DNA from: Leptolinea sp. UBA5366
GTDB lineage: Bacteria > Chloroflexota > Anaerolineae > Anaerolineales > Anaerolineaceae
DNA: 9,429 bases
Reading direction: 5' to 3'
NCBI GenBank assembly: GCA_002407845.1
Contig: DHPK01000010.1
Coordinates: forward strand, 197,174 to 206,602
The stretch's first letter is position 1; every line of letters starts with the position of its first letter. The translations under genes and the position numbers were made by a program. Below, piece after piece: positions 1-6,268 of the stretch. The notes under the pieces are model-generated. The model was given only the letters and a program-made list of their open reading frames with translations, did no database searches and was not told the DNA's origin.

Positions 1-3
1 CCG

Positions 4-36
4 CCTGAAAGCCAGAAATTGGCTCAGGTTTGGTTT
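4..36 (+). terminator. Possible intrinsic terminator of an off-window upstream gene
   Basis: CCTG (4-7) pairs with CAGG (25-28) and AGCCA (10-14) with TGGCT (20-24), with a two-base AA bulge and a five-base loop (15-19). An interrupted T tract (29-36) follows. The shape fits a rho-independent terminator for a rightward gene ending before the window. The interrupted T tract and the missing upstream gene keep confidence low. It could instead be a leader hairpin of the next gene. Confidence 0.35.
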
Positions 37-53
37 AAAACTAGATTATCGTT

Positions 54-81
54 TAAGGAACAACTTATAAGGAACAACTTA
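54..81 (+). repeat. Exact 14-bp tandem duplication upstream of the PNPOx-like gene
   Basis: TAAGGAACAACTTA occurs twice head to tail (54-67 and 68-81) with no mismatch and no spacer. Each copy contains the Shine-Dalgarno-like AAGGA. The gene's working ribosome-binding site (AAAGGA, 85-90) lies just downstream. The block looks like a slippage duplication in the 5' leader. Any effect on expression is inference. Confidence 0.9.
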
Positions 82-97
82 GCCAAAGGAAAAGAAT

Positions 98-490
98 ATG
101 AAAGAAGTTTATGATTTTTTGATCCAATGCGGTGTCTTTTTTCTGGCAACAGAAGAAAATGGTCAACCTCGGGTTCGCCCGTTTGGCGCAATTGTTTTGT
201 TTAATAACAGGCTTTACACAATTACCAGCAGAAAAAAAGCAGTCTCCCGCCAATTAGCTGCGAACCCAAAAGTTGAGCTTTGCGCATTAGACGGAGAAAA
301 TTGGCTGCGCATTGAAGCGGTTGCAATTGAAGATAATAATACAGAAGCCATTCGCAGCATGCTGGATCATTATCCGAATCTAAAATCCCTATATTCGGAA
401 ACAGATTCCAATACACAGCTTTTTTACTTTTCAAACGGAATTGCGACCTTTTCATCCTTTGTAAAACCACCGCGGACGATCACTTTTTAG
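98..490 (+). CDS. Pyridoxamine 5'-phosphate oxidase family (FMN-binding split-barrel) protein
   Basis: This 130-residue protein matches the small putative PNPOx family of cytoplasmic FMN or F420 split-barrel proteins. Family-like stretches are the N-terminal FFLATEENGQPRVRPFG (about residues 14-30), LYTITSRKKAVSRQL (39-53), NPKVELCAL (56-64) and NWLRIEAVA (68-76). The NPKVE block and the RVRPFG strand are typical of the many one-domain members in anaerobic bacteria. No signal peptide or membrane segment is present. The ATG at 98 is preceded by AAAGGA (85-90) at good spacing. The substrate is unknown: relatives include flavin reductases and nitroimidazole-resistance (NimA-like) proteins, and nothing here decides between them. 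True PdxH is longer and carries its own substrate motifs, so PdxH is unlikely. The gene stands alone, followed by about 400 bp of non-coding DNA. Confidence 0.82.
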   Translation: MKEVYDFLIQCGVFFLATEENGQPRVRPFGAIVLFNNRLYTITSRKKAVSRQLAANPKVELCALDGENWLRIEAVAIEDNNTEAIRSMLDHYPNLKSLYSETDSNTQLFYFSNGIATFSSFVKPPRTITF

Positions 491-558
491 CTTGCAGACT
501 GAGAGAACTTCAGCCAAAGCCAAGCTCGCTCCTTCCAACCAACCGCAACGAAAAGCGG

Positions 559-623
559 TGCTTACCCAAGACTGCATGCCGGTGTAAATTCCAGTTTCGC
601 CCACCTGGCTTGGGACGCAAGCA
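559..623 (+). other. Foldable leader-like element, possible structured RNA
   Basis: Three nested helices can form: TGCTT (559-563) with AAGCA (619-623), CCCAAG (565-570) with CTTGGG (609-614), and CCGGTG (579-584) with CACC-T-GG (602-608, T606 bulged). That gives 17 Watson-Crick pairs. An asymmetric interior loop covers 571-578 and the terminal loop covers 585-601. The segment GGTGTAAATTCC (581-592) resembles conserved cores of cobalamin and FMN riboswitches, but their other hallmark boxes are not evident. It lies about 280 bp before the binding-protein start, which is far for a simple leader. Class and function are unassigned. Chance folding or a decayed element is possible. Confidence 0.35.
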
Positions 624-707
624 GATTTTCCTTCAGTTGTGTTGGTGACCTCAGAGATGCTTGACTAGGCTGAATTGTGATCAGATCCCCGTTCCGCAGA
701 AATACTA

Positions 708-779
708 GAATTGGAGAATCGTTTACAATTCAAAACAGCGGGTTTGTGTTGTCACAAAAGCCTTGAAATAAAAAGGCTT
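708..779 (+). promoter_or_regulatory. Cluster of three short inverted repeats upstream of the first binding-protein gene
   Basis: Three perfect inverted repeats lie in about 70 bp: GAATTG-N12-CAATTC (708-713/726-731), TTTGTG-N4-CACAAA (743-748/753-758) and AAGCCTT-N8-AAGGCTT (758-764/773-779). They sit 45-115 bp upstream of the best -10 element, where activator or repressor sites are common. None is followed by a T tract, so terminators are unlikely. The second has a TTGTG/CACAA core like Rex or CRP-family operators, but the spacing does not match either consensus. The regulator is unknown. Confidence 0.4.
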
Positions 780-822
780 GTCGATTACCATTTGAAAAAT
801 ATTTTTTGTAATCAATATTTTG

Positions 823-828
823 TATAAT
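823..828 (+). promoter_or_regulatory. Candidate -10 element of the first binding-protein gene
   Basis: A consensus TATAAT lies at 823-828, about 75 bp before the ATG at 902, in strongly AT-rich DNA. No good -35 is found at 16-18 bp, and TTGAAA at 792-797 is too far. Use of this element would need an activator or an alternative recognition mode, which fits with the inverted repeats upstream. A second weak possibility is TTGACT (844-849) with TATTTT (869-874). Confidence 0.35.
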
Positions 829-901
829 TTATTTAAGTAATATTTGACTTTCTGGTTTGAAGGTTTTGTATTTTTATTATCCGTTTGGAAAGGAATTGAT
901 T

Positions 902-2620
902 ATGAAGAAAATGAAAATAAAGATTCTGTTTTTAGCTGTACTGATGACGGCATTGCTGTTGACGGTGCCGGCTGCGGCTGAGGATTCGCAGTATTTCCGC
1001 ACATTTTTTAGCAGCGGCGACATCCCGGCAATCGATCAAGCGATGGTCACTGACTTTGTCGGCATCCAGCTTGCGGACGAATTGACCGTTGGTTTGATGC
1101 GGCAGAACGAAGGAACCGGGTTGCTGGAAAAAGGCATGGCAACGGATTATTCCGTCTCAGAGGACGGGAGAGTTTTCACCTTTACACTGATGGAAAATGT
1201 CCCCTGGGTGCGTTACAATGCCGAAACTGACGCGGTTGAGGAAGTCAAGGATTGCGATGGCAATGTCCGTTACGTGACTGCCCAGGATTTCGTTTATGGT
1301 GCAGAACGCACGCTTCGCCCTGCAACTGCCTCCAGTTACGCTTATGTTGTTTACCTGGTCGAAGGCGCTGAAGCTTACAACCTGGACGAAGAGAGTGACT
1401 TTTCTACTGTTGGCGTCAAAGCACTGGATGATTTGACTGTTGAATACACGTTCACCGAGGCTGGCATTTTCAACATGAATATCATCAGCATGTGGATGCT
1501 GCACGCGATGCCGAGCTGGGTGATTGACGGCGATGCCTGCACTGAAGGACTGGCGGAACGCTGGACTGAAACTGGCTCTTACGAAGGGTATGGCCCCTTC
1601 ACTCTTAAAGAATGGGTTCATGACTCGCATCTGACGATCATCGCCAATCCTTTCTGGCCGGGAAATGAAACTGTACCACAGGCGAAAATTGCCGGCGTCA
1701 ATTATGCATTGATCGATGCCTCTGCCGGTTTGGCGGAATATGAAGCCGGAAACATGGACGAGTCTGGGATCCCCAGTGCCGATTATGACCGGATTCTGGC
1801 TGATCCGTCATATGCTGATCAGATTAAAACGGCTACCGACGCAATCGGAACTGAATTCCTGATCTACAACAAATGGCTTGCACCGACAGACGACTACCGT
1901 GTGCGGATGGCACTGAGCCTCGCGATCGATAAAGAAGCGGTTGTGACCACCTTGAAGAGCGGTATTGTCGCTCCGTTCTACACCCATCAGGGAGTTGACG
2001 GTGCTCCGAAAGTTGAAGATTATCCTGATTTGGGGATCATGTATGATCCGGAAGCTGCAAAAGCGCTGATCGATGAATATTGTGCTGAAAAAGGCATTGA
2101 GCCGAAAGATATCGAAATCAGCTACAGCTTCAATACCAGCGAATCCCGCAAGATGATGGCAGAGACCATCCAGTATATGTGGCAGAACACGCTGGGGATC
2201 ACGGTCAACCTGAAAAACAGCGAATGGGCAGTTTACAAGGTTGAGCGCAGCCAGGGTCTTGACAACGTTTACCGCAGCACCTGGGTTCAGGACTATATGG
2301 ACGCCAACAACTTCACCGCAGACGTGTTCCTCTGCAACGCCGGATATCAGAGCGTGACCGACTGGCCGAGCGTGGATTGCACTGATAAAACGGATCCGTC
2401 CTATGTTGAGTATGAGGACGTGTTGAAGTCAGCAGGCAAGGAAACAGATCCAGTCGCGCGGGCAGCGCTGTATGCCCGGGCGGATGAAATTATTATTGAA
2501 GATGAAGCAATCATCAATCCCATCTACTGGTACAGCAGTTTGCTGCTGCGCAAGACAAACATCAAAGCCACCGAAAGCATCATTGGCTATGAACGCTGGG
2601 AGAAATGGACGATTGAATAA
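902..2620 (+). CDS. Peptide/oligosaccharide-type ABC transporter substrate-binding protein (SBP_bac_5 family), paralog 1
   Basis: A 572-residue extracytoplasmic binding protein of the OppA/DppA type (SBP family 5). It has a basic N-terminus, a hydrophobic core (about 8-22) and a signal peptidase I-like site VPAAA-ED (about 26/27). No lipobox cysteine is present, so it is not an obvious lipoprotein. Family features include the N-terminal SGDIPAIDQAMVTDF segment, DFVYGAERTLRP (129-140), the YGPFTLKEW block (230-238, equivalent to the GTGPY-LKEW region of OppA), LAPTDDYRVRMALSLAIDK (326-344) and a C-terminal YERWEKW. Length is normal for OppA-like proteins. The ATG at 902 is preferred because GGAAAGGA (887-894) precedes it by seven bases and the signal peptide starts there; the in-frame TTG at 857 has no such support. 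A strong terminator follows. No permease or ATPase genes are adjacent. The ligand (peptide or other solute) cannot be read from sequence. Confidence 0.9.
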   Translation: MKKMKIKILFLAVLMTALLLTVPAAAEDSQYFRTFFSSGDIPAIDQAMVTDFVGIQLADELTVGLMRQNEGTGLLEKGMATDYSVSEDGRVFTFTLMENVPWVRYNAETDAVEEVKDCDGNVRYVTAQDFVYGAERTLRPATASSYAYVVYLVEGAEAYNLDEESDFSTVGVKALDDLTVEYTFTEAGIFNMNIISMWMLHAMPSWVIDGDACTEGLAERWTETGSYEGYGPFTLKEWVHDSHLTIIANPFWPGNETVPQAKIAGVNYALIDASAGLAEYEAGNMDESGIPSADYDRILADPSYADQIKTATDAIGTEFLIYNKWLAPTDDYRVRMALSLAIDKEAVVTTLKSGIVAPFYTHQGVDGAPKVEDYPDLGIMYDPEAAKALIDEYCAEKGIEPKDIEISYSFNTSESRKMMAETIQYMWQNTLGITVNLKNSEWAVYKVERSQGLDNVYRSTWVQDYMDANNFTADVFLCNAGYQSVTDWPSVDCTDKTDPSYVEYEDVLKSAGKETDPVARAALYARADEIIIEDEAIINPIYWYSSLLLRKTNIKATESIIGYERWEKWTIE

Positions 2621-2646
2621 TCGTCGGTTTTGAAAAGATTTCGATC

Positions 2647-2679
2647 GATGGCTCCGAAAAAACGGAGCCATCTTTTTTT
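2647..2679 (+). terminator. Strong intrinsic terminator after binding-protein gene 1
   Basis: A perfect 10-bp stem, GATGGCTCCG (2647-2656) with CGGAGCCATC (2663-2672), has an A6 loop and is followed by seven T (2673-2679). It lies 26 bp after the stop codon. It separates transcription of the two paralogs, so the second needs its own promoter. Confidence 0.95.
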
Positions 2680-2810
2680 CTGCCTGTTCGGTTTCGCCAG
2701 ACATGGGCTGATGAAAAAAAATGATTCATTATTTGAATGACCGAATGTTTCGTAAATGTGCCTCGAAATGGCGAATGTAATTTATTGAAATTTAGTCCTT
2801 GTGAAAATAT
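2680..2810. other. AT-rich spacer with small palindromes
   Basis: With the terminator and promoter beside it, this makes up a gap of about 307 bp between the paralogs. It holds AATGA-T-TCATT (2720-2730) followed by a second AATGA (2736-2740), and scattered GAATG words including two copies of CGAATGT (2742-2748 and 2772-2778). An alternative promoter, TTGAAA (2785-2790) - 17 bp - TATTTG (2808-2813), is weaker than the one downstream. No coding potential is seen. Confidence 0.45.
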
Positions 2811-2839
2811 TTGTTTCCGATTAACATCAAATTTATTAT
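2811..2839 (+). promoter_or_regulatory. Candidate promoter of binding-protein gene 2
   Basis: TTGTTT (2811-2816) and TATTAT (2834-2839) are separated by 17 bp, a sigma-70-like arrangement with a moderate -35. It would leave a leader of about 80 nt before the ATG at 2928. Because a terminator ends the upstream unit, a promoter is expected in this gap. Confidence 0.45.
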
Positions 2840-2927
2840 TATCTTTACAGGTCAACAACAGCAATCTATTAAAAACAACACCTGATTTTTGGTGAAGTAT
2901 ATATTCTTTATTTTGGAGGCTCGAAAA

Positions 2928-4649
2928 ATGAAAAAAAGCAAATTATTCTTTCTTTTTGCAGTTCTGATTCTGGTTTGCTTGACGCTGGTTCCAGTGTCAG
3001 CTCAGTCAGAAAAAGTGTTTAGAACCAACTTTAACAGCGGAGACATTCCCTCCATTGATCAGGCGTTGGTGAGCGATTTCATTGGCATTCAGCTGGTTGA
3101 CGAATTGACCGTCGGTCTGCTGCGCCAGAATGAAGAAAATGGCGAATTGGAACCTGGCATGGCGACCGATTGGTCAGCCAGCGAGGACAGCCTGACCTAT
3201 ACGTTCAATTTGATGGAAGGCGTCCCGTGGGTGGTTTACAATCCCGCAACTGGCGCTGTTGAAGAAGTGAAAGACTGTGATGGCAATGTTCGCACCGTGA
3301 CCGCTCAGGATTTCGTTTATGGAACCGAGCGGACGCTCCGTCCGGTTACGGCGTCTCCTTATGCCTTCCTGGTTAATCAGGCATTGGTCGGCGCGGAAGA
3401 TTACAACCTTGATAAGACACAGGACTTTTCCACCGTCGGGATTAAAGCGCTTGACGGCAAGACGCTGGAAGTCACCTTCAAGGAAGACGGAGTCTTCAAT
3501 TTGAATATTGTCAGTATGTGGATGATGCATGCGATGCCGTCCTGGGTTATCGATGGGGATGCCTGCACAGAAGGTTTGGCTGAAAGATGGTCGGAAACCG
3601 GCACATATCAGGGATATGGTCCTTTCATTTTGAAAGAATGGACGCATGATTCCCACCTTGAATTAGTGAAAAACCCGTTCTGGCCCGGCACTGCCGCAGT
3701 TCCTCAGCCGAAACTGGATTCAGTTCACTACAGCCTGATTGGGGACGTGATGGCATTATCGGAATATGAAGCCGGCAACATGGATTATGCAATTATCCCG
3801 GCAGGCGACTATGACCGCATTATCACCAGTCCGGAATATCAGGATCACCTGATCTACAAGCCGACTTCCATCGGCACTGAATGGCTTGTTTATAATCATT
3901 TACTGGCACCGACCGACGATGTCCGCGTCCGGCTGGCATTGAGTTACGCCATAGACAAACAGGCTGTCGTCGACACAGTCAAAGCTGGCGAAGCTGCTCC
4001 TTACTTTGTCAACCCGGCAGTTGCCGGTGCGCCGAAACCGGCTGATTACCCGGAACTGGGGATCATGTATGATCCTGAAAAAGCGAAAGCGCTGATCGCC
4101 GAGTATTGTGAAGAAAAAGGAATCACCCCCTCTGAAATTTCGCTTTCATACAGCTTCAACACCACCGACGCTCAGAAAATTAGAGCGGAAACAATCCAGG
4201 CAATGTGGGTCAGCACGCTGGGAATTAATGTGACGCTGAAAAACAGCGACTGGGCAGTCTTCAAGGAAGAGCGCTCCAATGGGATGGACAATGTCTATCG
4301 TTCGTCATGGGTTCAGGACTATATGGACGCGAACAACTTCACAGCTGACGTTTTCCTCTGCCCGGGCGGCTCCTATCAGGACATCACTGACTGGCCGTCA
4401 TTGGCATGTGCCGATCTTTCAAATCCGAAATATGTTGAATATGCAGACGTGATCAAACAGGCTGGCAAGCAGGACGATCCGGCAGCCCGCGCTGCGCTCT
4501 ATGCGCGCGGTGAGGAAATTCTGATCAACGAAGAAGCAATCATCAATCCGCTCAGCTGGAACAACTCATACGTGTTGCAGAACCCGCGCATCGTCGCCCC
4601 GGTTTCCGTTACTGGGTATGAACGCTGGGAAAAATGGGACATTCAGTAA
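2928..4649 (+). CDS. Peptide/oligosaccharide-type ABC transporter substrate-binding protein (SBP_bac_5 family), paralog 2
   Basis: A 573-residue paralog of the preceding gene, collinear over its whole length with about one single-residue indel in the N-terminal third and one near residue 480; by eye roughly 60-65% identical. The signal peptide has a hydrophobic core at about 6-22 and a signal peptidase I-like site VSA-QS (25/26). Cys17 lies inside the core and is preceded by LILV, so it is not a lipobox. The shared blocks are DGDACTEGLAERW (209-221), YGPFILKEW (230-238), LAPTDDVRVRLALSYAIDK (326-344), WVQDYMDANNFTADVFLC (461-478) and the C-terminal YERWEKW. All five mature-domain cysteines are conserved between the paralogs. 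The ATG at 2928 follows GGAGG (2915-2919) by eight bases; an in-frame TTG at 2889 is not supported. The loop carrying IIPAGDYDR (289-297) is among the more divergent parts, which could reflect different ligands. No permease is linked. Confidence 0.9.
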   Translation: MKKSKLFFLFAVLILVCLTLVPVSAQSEKVFRTNFNSGDIPSIDQALVSDFIGIQLVDELTVGLLRQNEENGELEPGMATDWSASEDSLTYTFNLMEGVPWVVYNPATGAVEEVKDCDGNVRTVTAQDFVYGTERTLRPVTASPYAFLVNQALVGAEDYNLDKTQDFSTVGIKALDGKTLEVTFKEDGVFNLNIVSMWMMHAMPSWVIDGDACTEGLAERWSETGTYQGYGPFILKEWTHDSHLELVKNPFWPGTAAVPQPKLDSVHYSLIGDVMALSEYEAGNMDYAIIPAGDYDRIITSPEYQDHLIYKPTSIGTEWLVYNHLLAPTDDVRVRLALSYAIDKQAVVDTVKAGEAAPYFVNPAVAGAPKPADYPELGIMYDPEKAKALIAEYCEEKGITPSEISLSYSFNTTDAQKIRAETIQAMWVSTLGINVTLKNSDWAVFKEERSNGMDNVYRSSWVQDYMDANNFTADVFLCPGGSYQDITDWPSLACADLSNPKYVEYADVIKQAGKQDDPAARAALYARGEEILINEEAIINPLSWNNSYVLQNPRIVAPVSVTGYERWEKWDIQ

Positions 4650-4650
4650 T

Positions 4651-4693
4651 CTGAGTCGCTCAGCCCTGTCATAATATTTTCTAGACAAGGGCT
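4651..4693 (+). other. Hairpins just after the stop codon of binding-protein gene 2
   Basis: CTGAG-TCG-CTCAG (4651-4663) and a larger stem AGCCCTGTC (4662-4670) with GACAAGGGCT (4684-4693, one bulged A) follow the stop codon immediately. They overlap, so only one can form fully at a time. No T tract follows, so these are not classic terminators. They could stabilise the mRNA 3' end ahead of the true terminator at 4723. Confidence 0.45.
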
Positions 4694-4722
4694 AAAGTTA
4701 ATACACACATTTCATTAATGAG

Positions 4723-4752
4723 AAACCCGCATTCACATGAATGCGGGTTTTT
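4723..4752. terminator. Strong terminator between the binding-protein gene and the AbiE module
   Basis: A perfect 12-bp stem, AAACCCGCATTC (4723-4734) with GAATGCGGGTTT (4739-4750), has a four-base loop and ends in five T (4748-4752). With A-rich 5' and T-rich 3' arms, it may act in both directions. It ends rightward transcription from the transporter gene and insulates the downstream toxin-antitoxin module. Confidence 0.93.
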
Positions 4753-4781
4753 GATAATTTCGAGATGTTTATTTAGCTGTA

Positions 4782-4827
4782 TTTACAAAAACACTTAAAT
4801 AGCATAATATATAAGTATTATTGTAAA
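4782..4827 (+). promoter_or_regulatory. Promoter of abiEi-abiEii embedded in a long imperfect inverted repeat (probable AbiEi operator)
   Basis: The promoter reads TTTACA (4782-4787) - 17 bp - TAATAT (4805-4810), placing the start of transcription near 4816. TTTACAAAAACACTTA (4782-4797) is the reverse complement of 4812-4827 at 14 of 16 positions. The left arm covers the -35 and the right arm covers the start site up to just before the ribosome-binding site. Studied AbiEi antitoxins bind inverted repeats in their own promoter, bend the DNA and repress it. Function here is inferred from that precedent and from the placement. Confidence 0.7.
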
Positions 4828-4841
4828 AAAGGAGGGAGATC

Positions 4842-5435
4842 ATGAATCATTCTGAAAAGTTGAAGCAGATTATTCAAAAACAAAACGGCACAGTTTTAAG
4901 CGCTGACTTGGATGCATACGAAATTCCTCGGATTTATTTACAAAAGATGGTAGCAGAAGGGCAATTGGAAAGAGTCGGACGAGGCATATACGTTTCTGTA
5001 AATTCGATTGAAGATGAATTGTTTGCCATGCAAACAAAATATCCAAAATTGGTTTACTCCCATGAAACTGCCCTTTACTTACACGAGCTTACAGATAGAA
5101 CTCCATTCGATTATTCGGTTTCGGTTCCAAGTGGATATAAAGTTGTTGGCAAGGTAGCGGATCGGTTTAAGGTTTTTTACATAAAAAAAGAACTTCATCA
5201 GCTTGGCATAGAGACAGTCAGCAGTAATCACGGGAATCCAATAATAATATACAACATCGAACGGACGATCTGCGATTTAGTCAGAAGCAGAAATCGTATT
5301 GACATTCAAATATTTAATGAAGCATTGAAACGATTTGTGAGATTAAAATCGGTCGATTATTTGAAACTTATGGACTATGCAAAACAATTGCGAATTGATA
5401 AATCGCTCAACCGTTATTTGGAGGTTTTGTTATGA
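4842..5435 (+). CDS. abiEi: Type IV toxin-antitoxin system antitoxin AbiEi family protein
   Basis: A 197-residue antitoxin and transcriptional repressor of the AbiE system. The N-terminus (about 1-55) reads as a winged helix-turn-helix: KLKQIIQKQNGTVLSADL, then IPRIYLQKMVAEGQLERVGRGIYV, the GRGIY turn being a hallmark of the family. The middle domain has YSHETALYLHELTDRTP (72-88), SVSVPSGYK and YNIERTICDLVR (137-148), all typical of AbiEi. It neutralises the toxin without stable protein complex formation (type IV) and represses its own operon in characterised members. GGAGGG (4831-4836) precedes the ATG at good spacing. It overlaps the toxin gene by ATGA (5432-5435), indicating translational coupling. 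It is visibly AT-richer than the flanking genes, which suggests acquisition. No truncation is seen. Confidence 0.92.
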   Translation: MNHSEKLKQIIQKQNGTVLSADLDAYEIPRIYLQKMVAEGQLERVGRGIYVSVNSIEDELFAMQTKYPKLVYSHETALYLHELTDRTPFDYSVSVPSGYKVVGKVADRFKVFYIKKELHQLGIETVSSNHGNPIIIYNIERTICDLVRSRNRIDIQIFNEALKRFVRLKSVDYLKLMDYAKQLRIDKSLNRYLEVLL

Positions 5436-6268
5436 GCGGAAAATCCATGGGATTAAAGGCCAGAATTAGAAATTTGGCAAAAGAAAAAGATGTGACCGCT
5501 CAGGTTGTTCTGCAAAACTATATGTTTGAACGGTTTTTAGTAAGATTGTCAAAATCCAAGTATCAGCGAAAGTTTATCCTTAAAGGTGGTGTTTTGATAG
5601 CAGCCATTGTTGGGATGGATAAGCGATCAACTATGGATTTAGATGCAACGATCAAAGGTTATCCTCTGAATGTTGAGTCATTGGAAAATGCAATTTTGGA
5701 TATTCTGAATATTTACGTGAATGATCATGTAACTTTTACCTATGCAGGAATTGAAAGAATTCGGGAAGATGATGAATATGGCGGTTACCGGATAGCTATT
5801 ACTGCTGATTATGATTCAATTAGAACGCCATTACGAATTGACATTACTACAGGGGATGCAATAACTCCAAATGAAGTTCAATACTTATTTAAAATGATTT
5901 TCGACGAAGGGGACATTAGCATTTGGGCATATAATGTTGAGACTGTGCTGGCAGAAAAAGTGGAAACAATTTTAAGAAGGGTAGAAGGCAATACTAGGCC
6001 AAGAGATTTTTATGACCTATATATCTTAACGGAGACCCAAAGGTTCGAGCATTCAGTATTTATACAAGCACTCAGATCGACTTCTGAGCATAGAAATACG
6101 ACATATATTTTCTTGGACATAGAAAACCGCTTCAACGTAATACGTAAAAGTGACTTTTTGAAAGCAAGGTGGTTAAAGTATATGGAAGATTACAGCTATG
6201 CTGAACACATTACTTACGAGGACATTATGAATGCTTTGGGATCGTTAATTTTTAAAAATCCTAACTGA
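5432..6268 (+). CDS. abiEii: AbiEii/AbiGii-type nucleotidyltransferase toxin
   Basis: A 278-residue toxin of the AbiEii family (DNA polymerase beta-like nucleotidyltransferase fold). The key motifs are visible and intact. ILKGGVLIAA is followed by RSTMDLDA (residues 49-72), with Gly52-Gly53 and the metal-binding Asp69 and Asp71; a third acidic residue lies in IDITTGD (Asp137). LAEKVETILRR (173-183) leads to NTRPRDFYDLYIL (187-199) with Arg189, Asp192 and Asp195. Streptococcal AbiEii uses GTP, and mycobacterial relatives (MenT) add nucleotides to tRNA 3' ends, so RNA modification that halts growth during phage infection is the likely role; the substrate here is unproven. The ATG at 5432 overlaps the antitoxin stop, with GGAGG (5420-5424) seven bases upstream. 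The length is close to typical for the family. No terminator is evident downstream. Confidence 0.93.
   Translation: MSGKSMGLKARIRNLAKEKDVTAQVVLQNYMFERFLVRLSKSKYQRKFILKGGVLIAAIVGMDKRSTMDLDATIKGYPLNVESLENAILDILNIYVNDHVTFTYAGIERIREDDEYGGYRIAITADYDSIRTPLRIDITTGDAITPNEVQYLFKMIFDEGDISIWAYNVETVLAEKVETILRRVEGNTRPRDFYDLYILTETQRFEHSVFIQALRSTSEHRNTTYIFLDIENRFNVIRKSDFLKARWLKYMEDYSYAEHITYEDIMNALGSLIFKNPN

Larger units (their letters stand above)
491..901. other. Long intergenic region: structured GC-richer part, then AT-rich promoter zone
   Basis: This gap of about 410 bp has two parts. From 491 to about 720 it is GC-richer, with a foldable segment at 559-623 and a smaller hairpin ACCGC/GCGGT (542-546/555-559). 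From about 780 to 901 it is very AT-rich and carries the likely promoter of the first binding-protein gene. No plus-strand ORF is convincing. On the minus strand a frame stays open from about 665 into the preceding gene, but it has no good start and no recognised motif. An imperfect direct repeat of about 15 bp (798-812 and 814-828) overlaps the -10 candidate. Confidence 0.6.

Noticed and set aside
559..623. Naming the structured element a cobalamin or FMN riboswitch
   Set aside because: Only the GGTGTAAATTCC word matches; the other conserved boxes and the junction layout are not recognisable, and the downstream gene is not a typical B12 or flavin gene.
491..670. Minus-strand open frame in the intergenic region
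   Set aside because: It has no proper start, no recognised motif, and runs into the PNPOx-like gene; the only internal ATG gives about 40 residues.
857..901. Longer TTG start for binding-protein gene 1 (and the TTG at 2889 for gene 2)
   Set aside because: Both internal ATG codons have good ribosome-binding sites and begin typical signal peptides; the extensions would put unlike residues before the signal.
1157..1630. Long minus-strand ORF opposite binding-protein gene 1, with a similar one at 3174-3656 opposite gene 2
   Set aside because: Their resemblance to each other follows from conservation of the sense proteins and shared codon use; no ribosome-binding sites or family motifs are seen.
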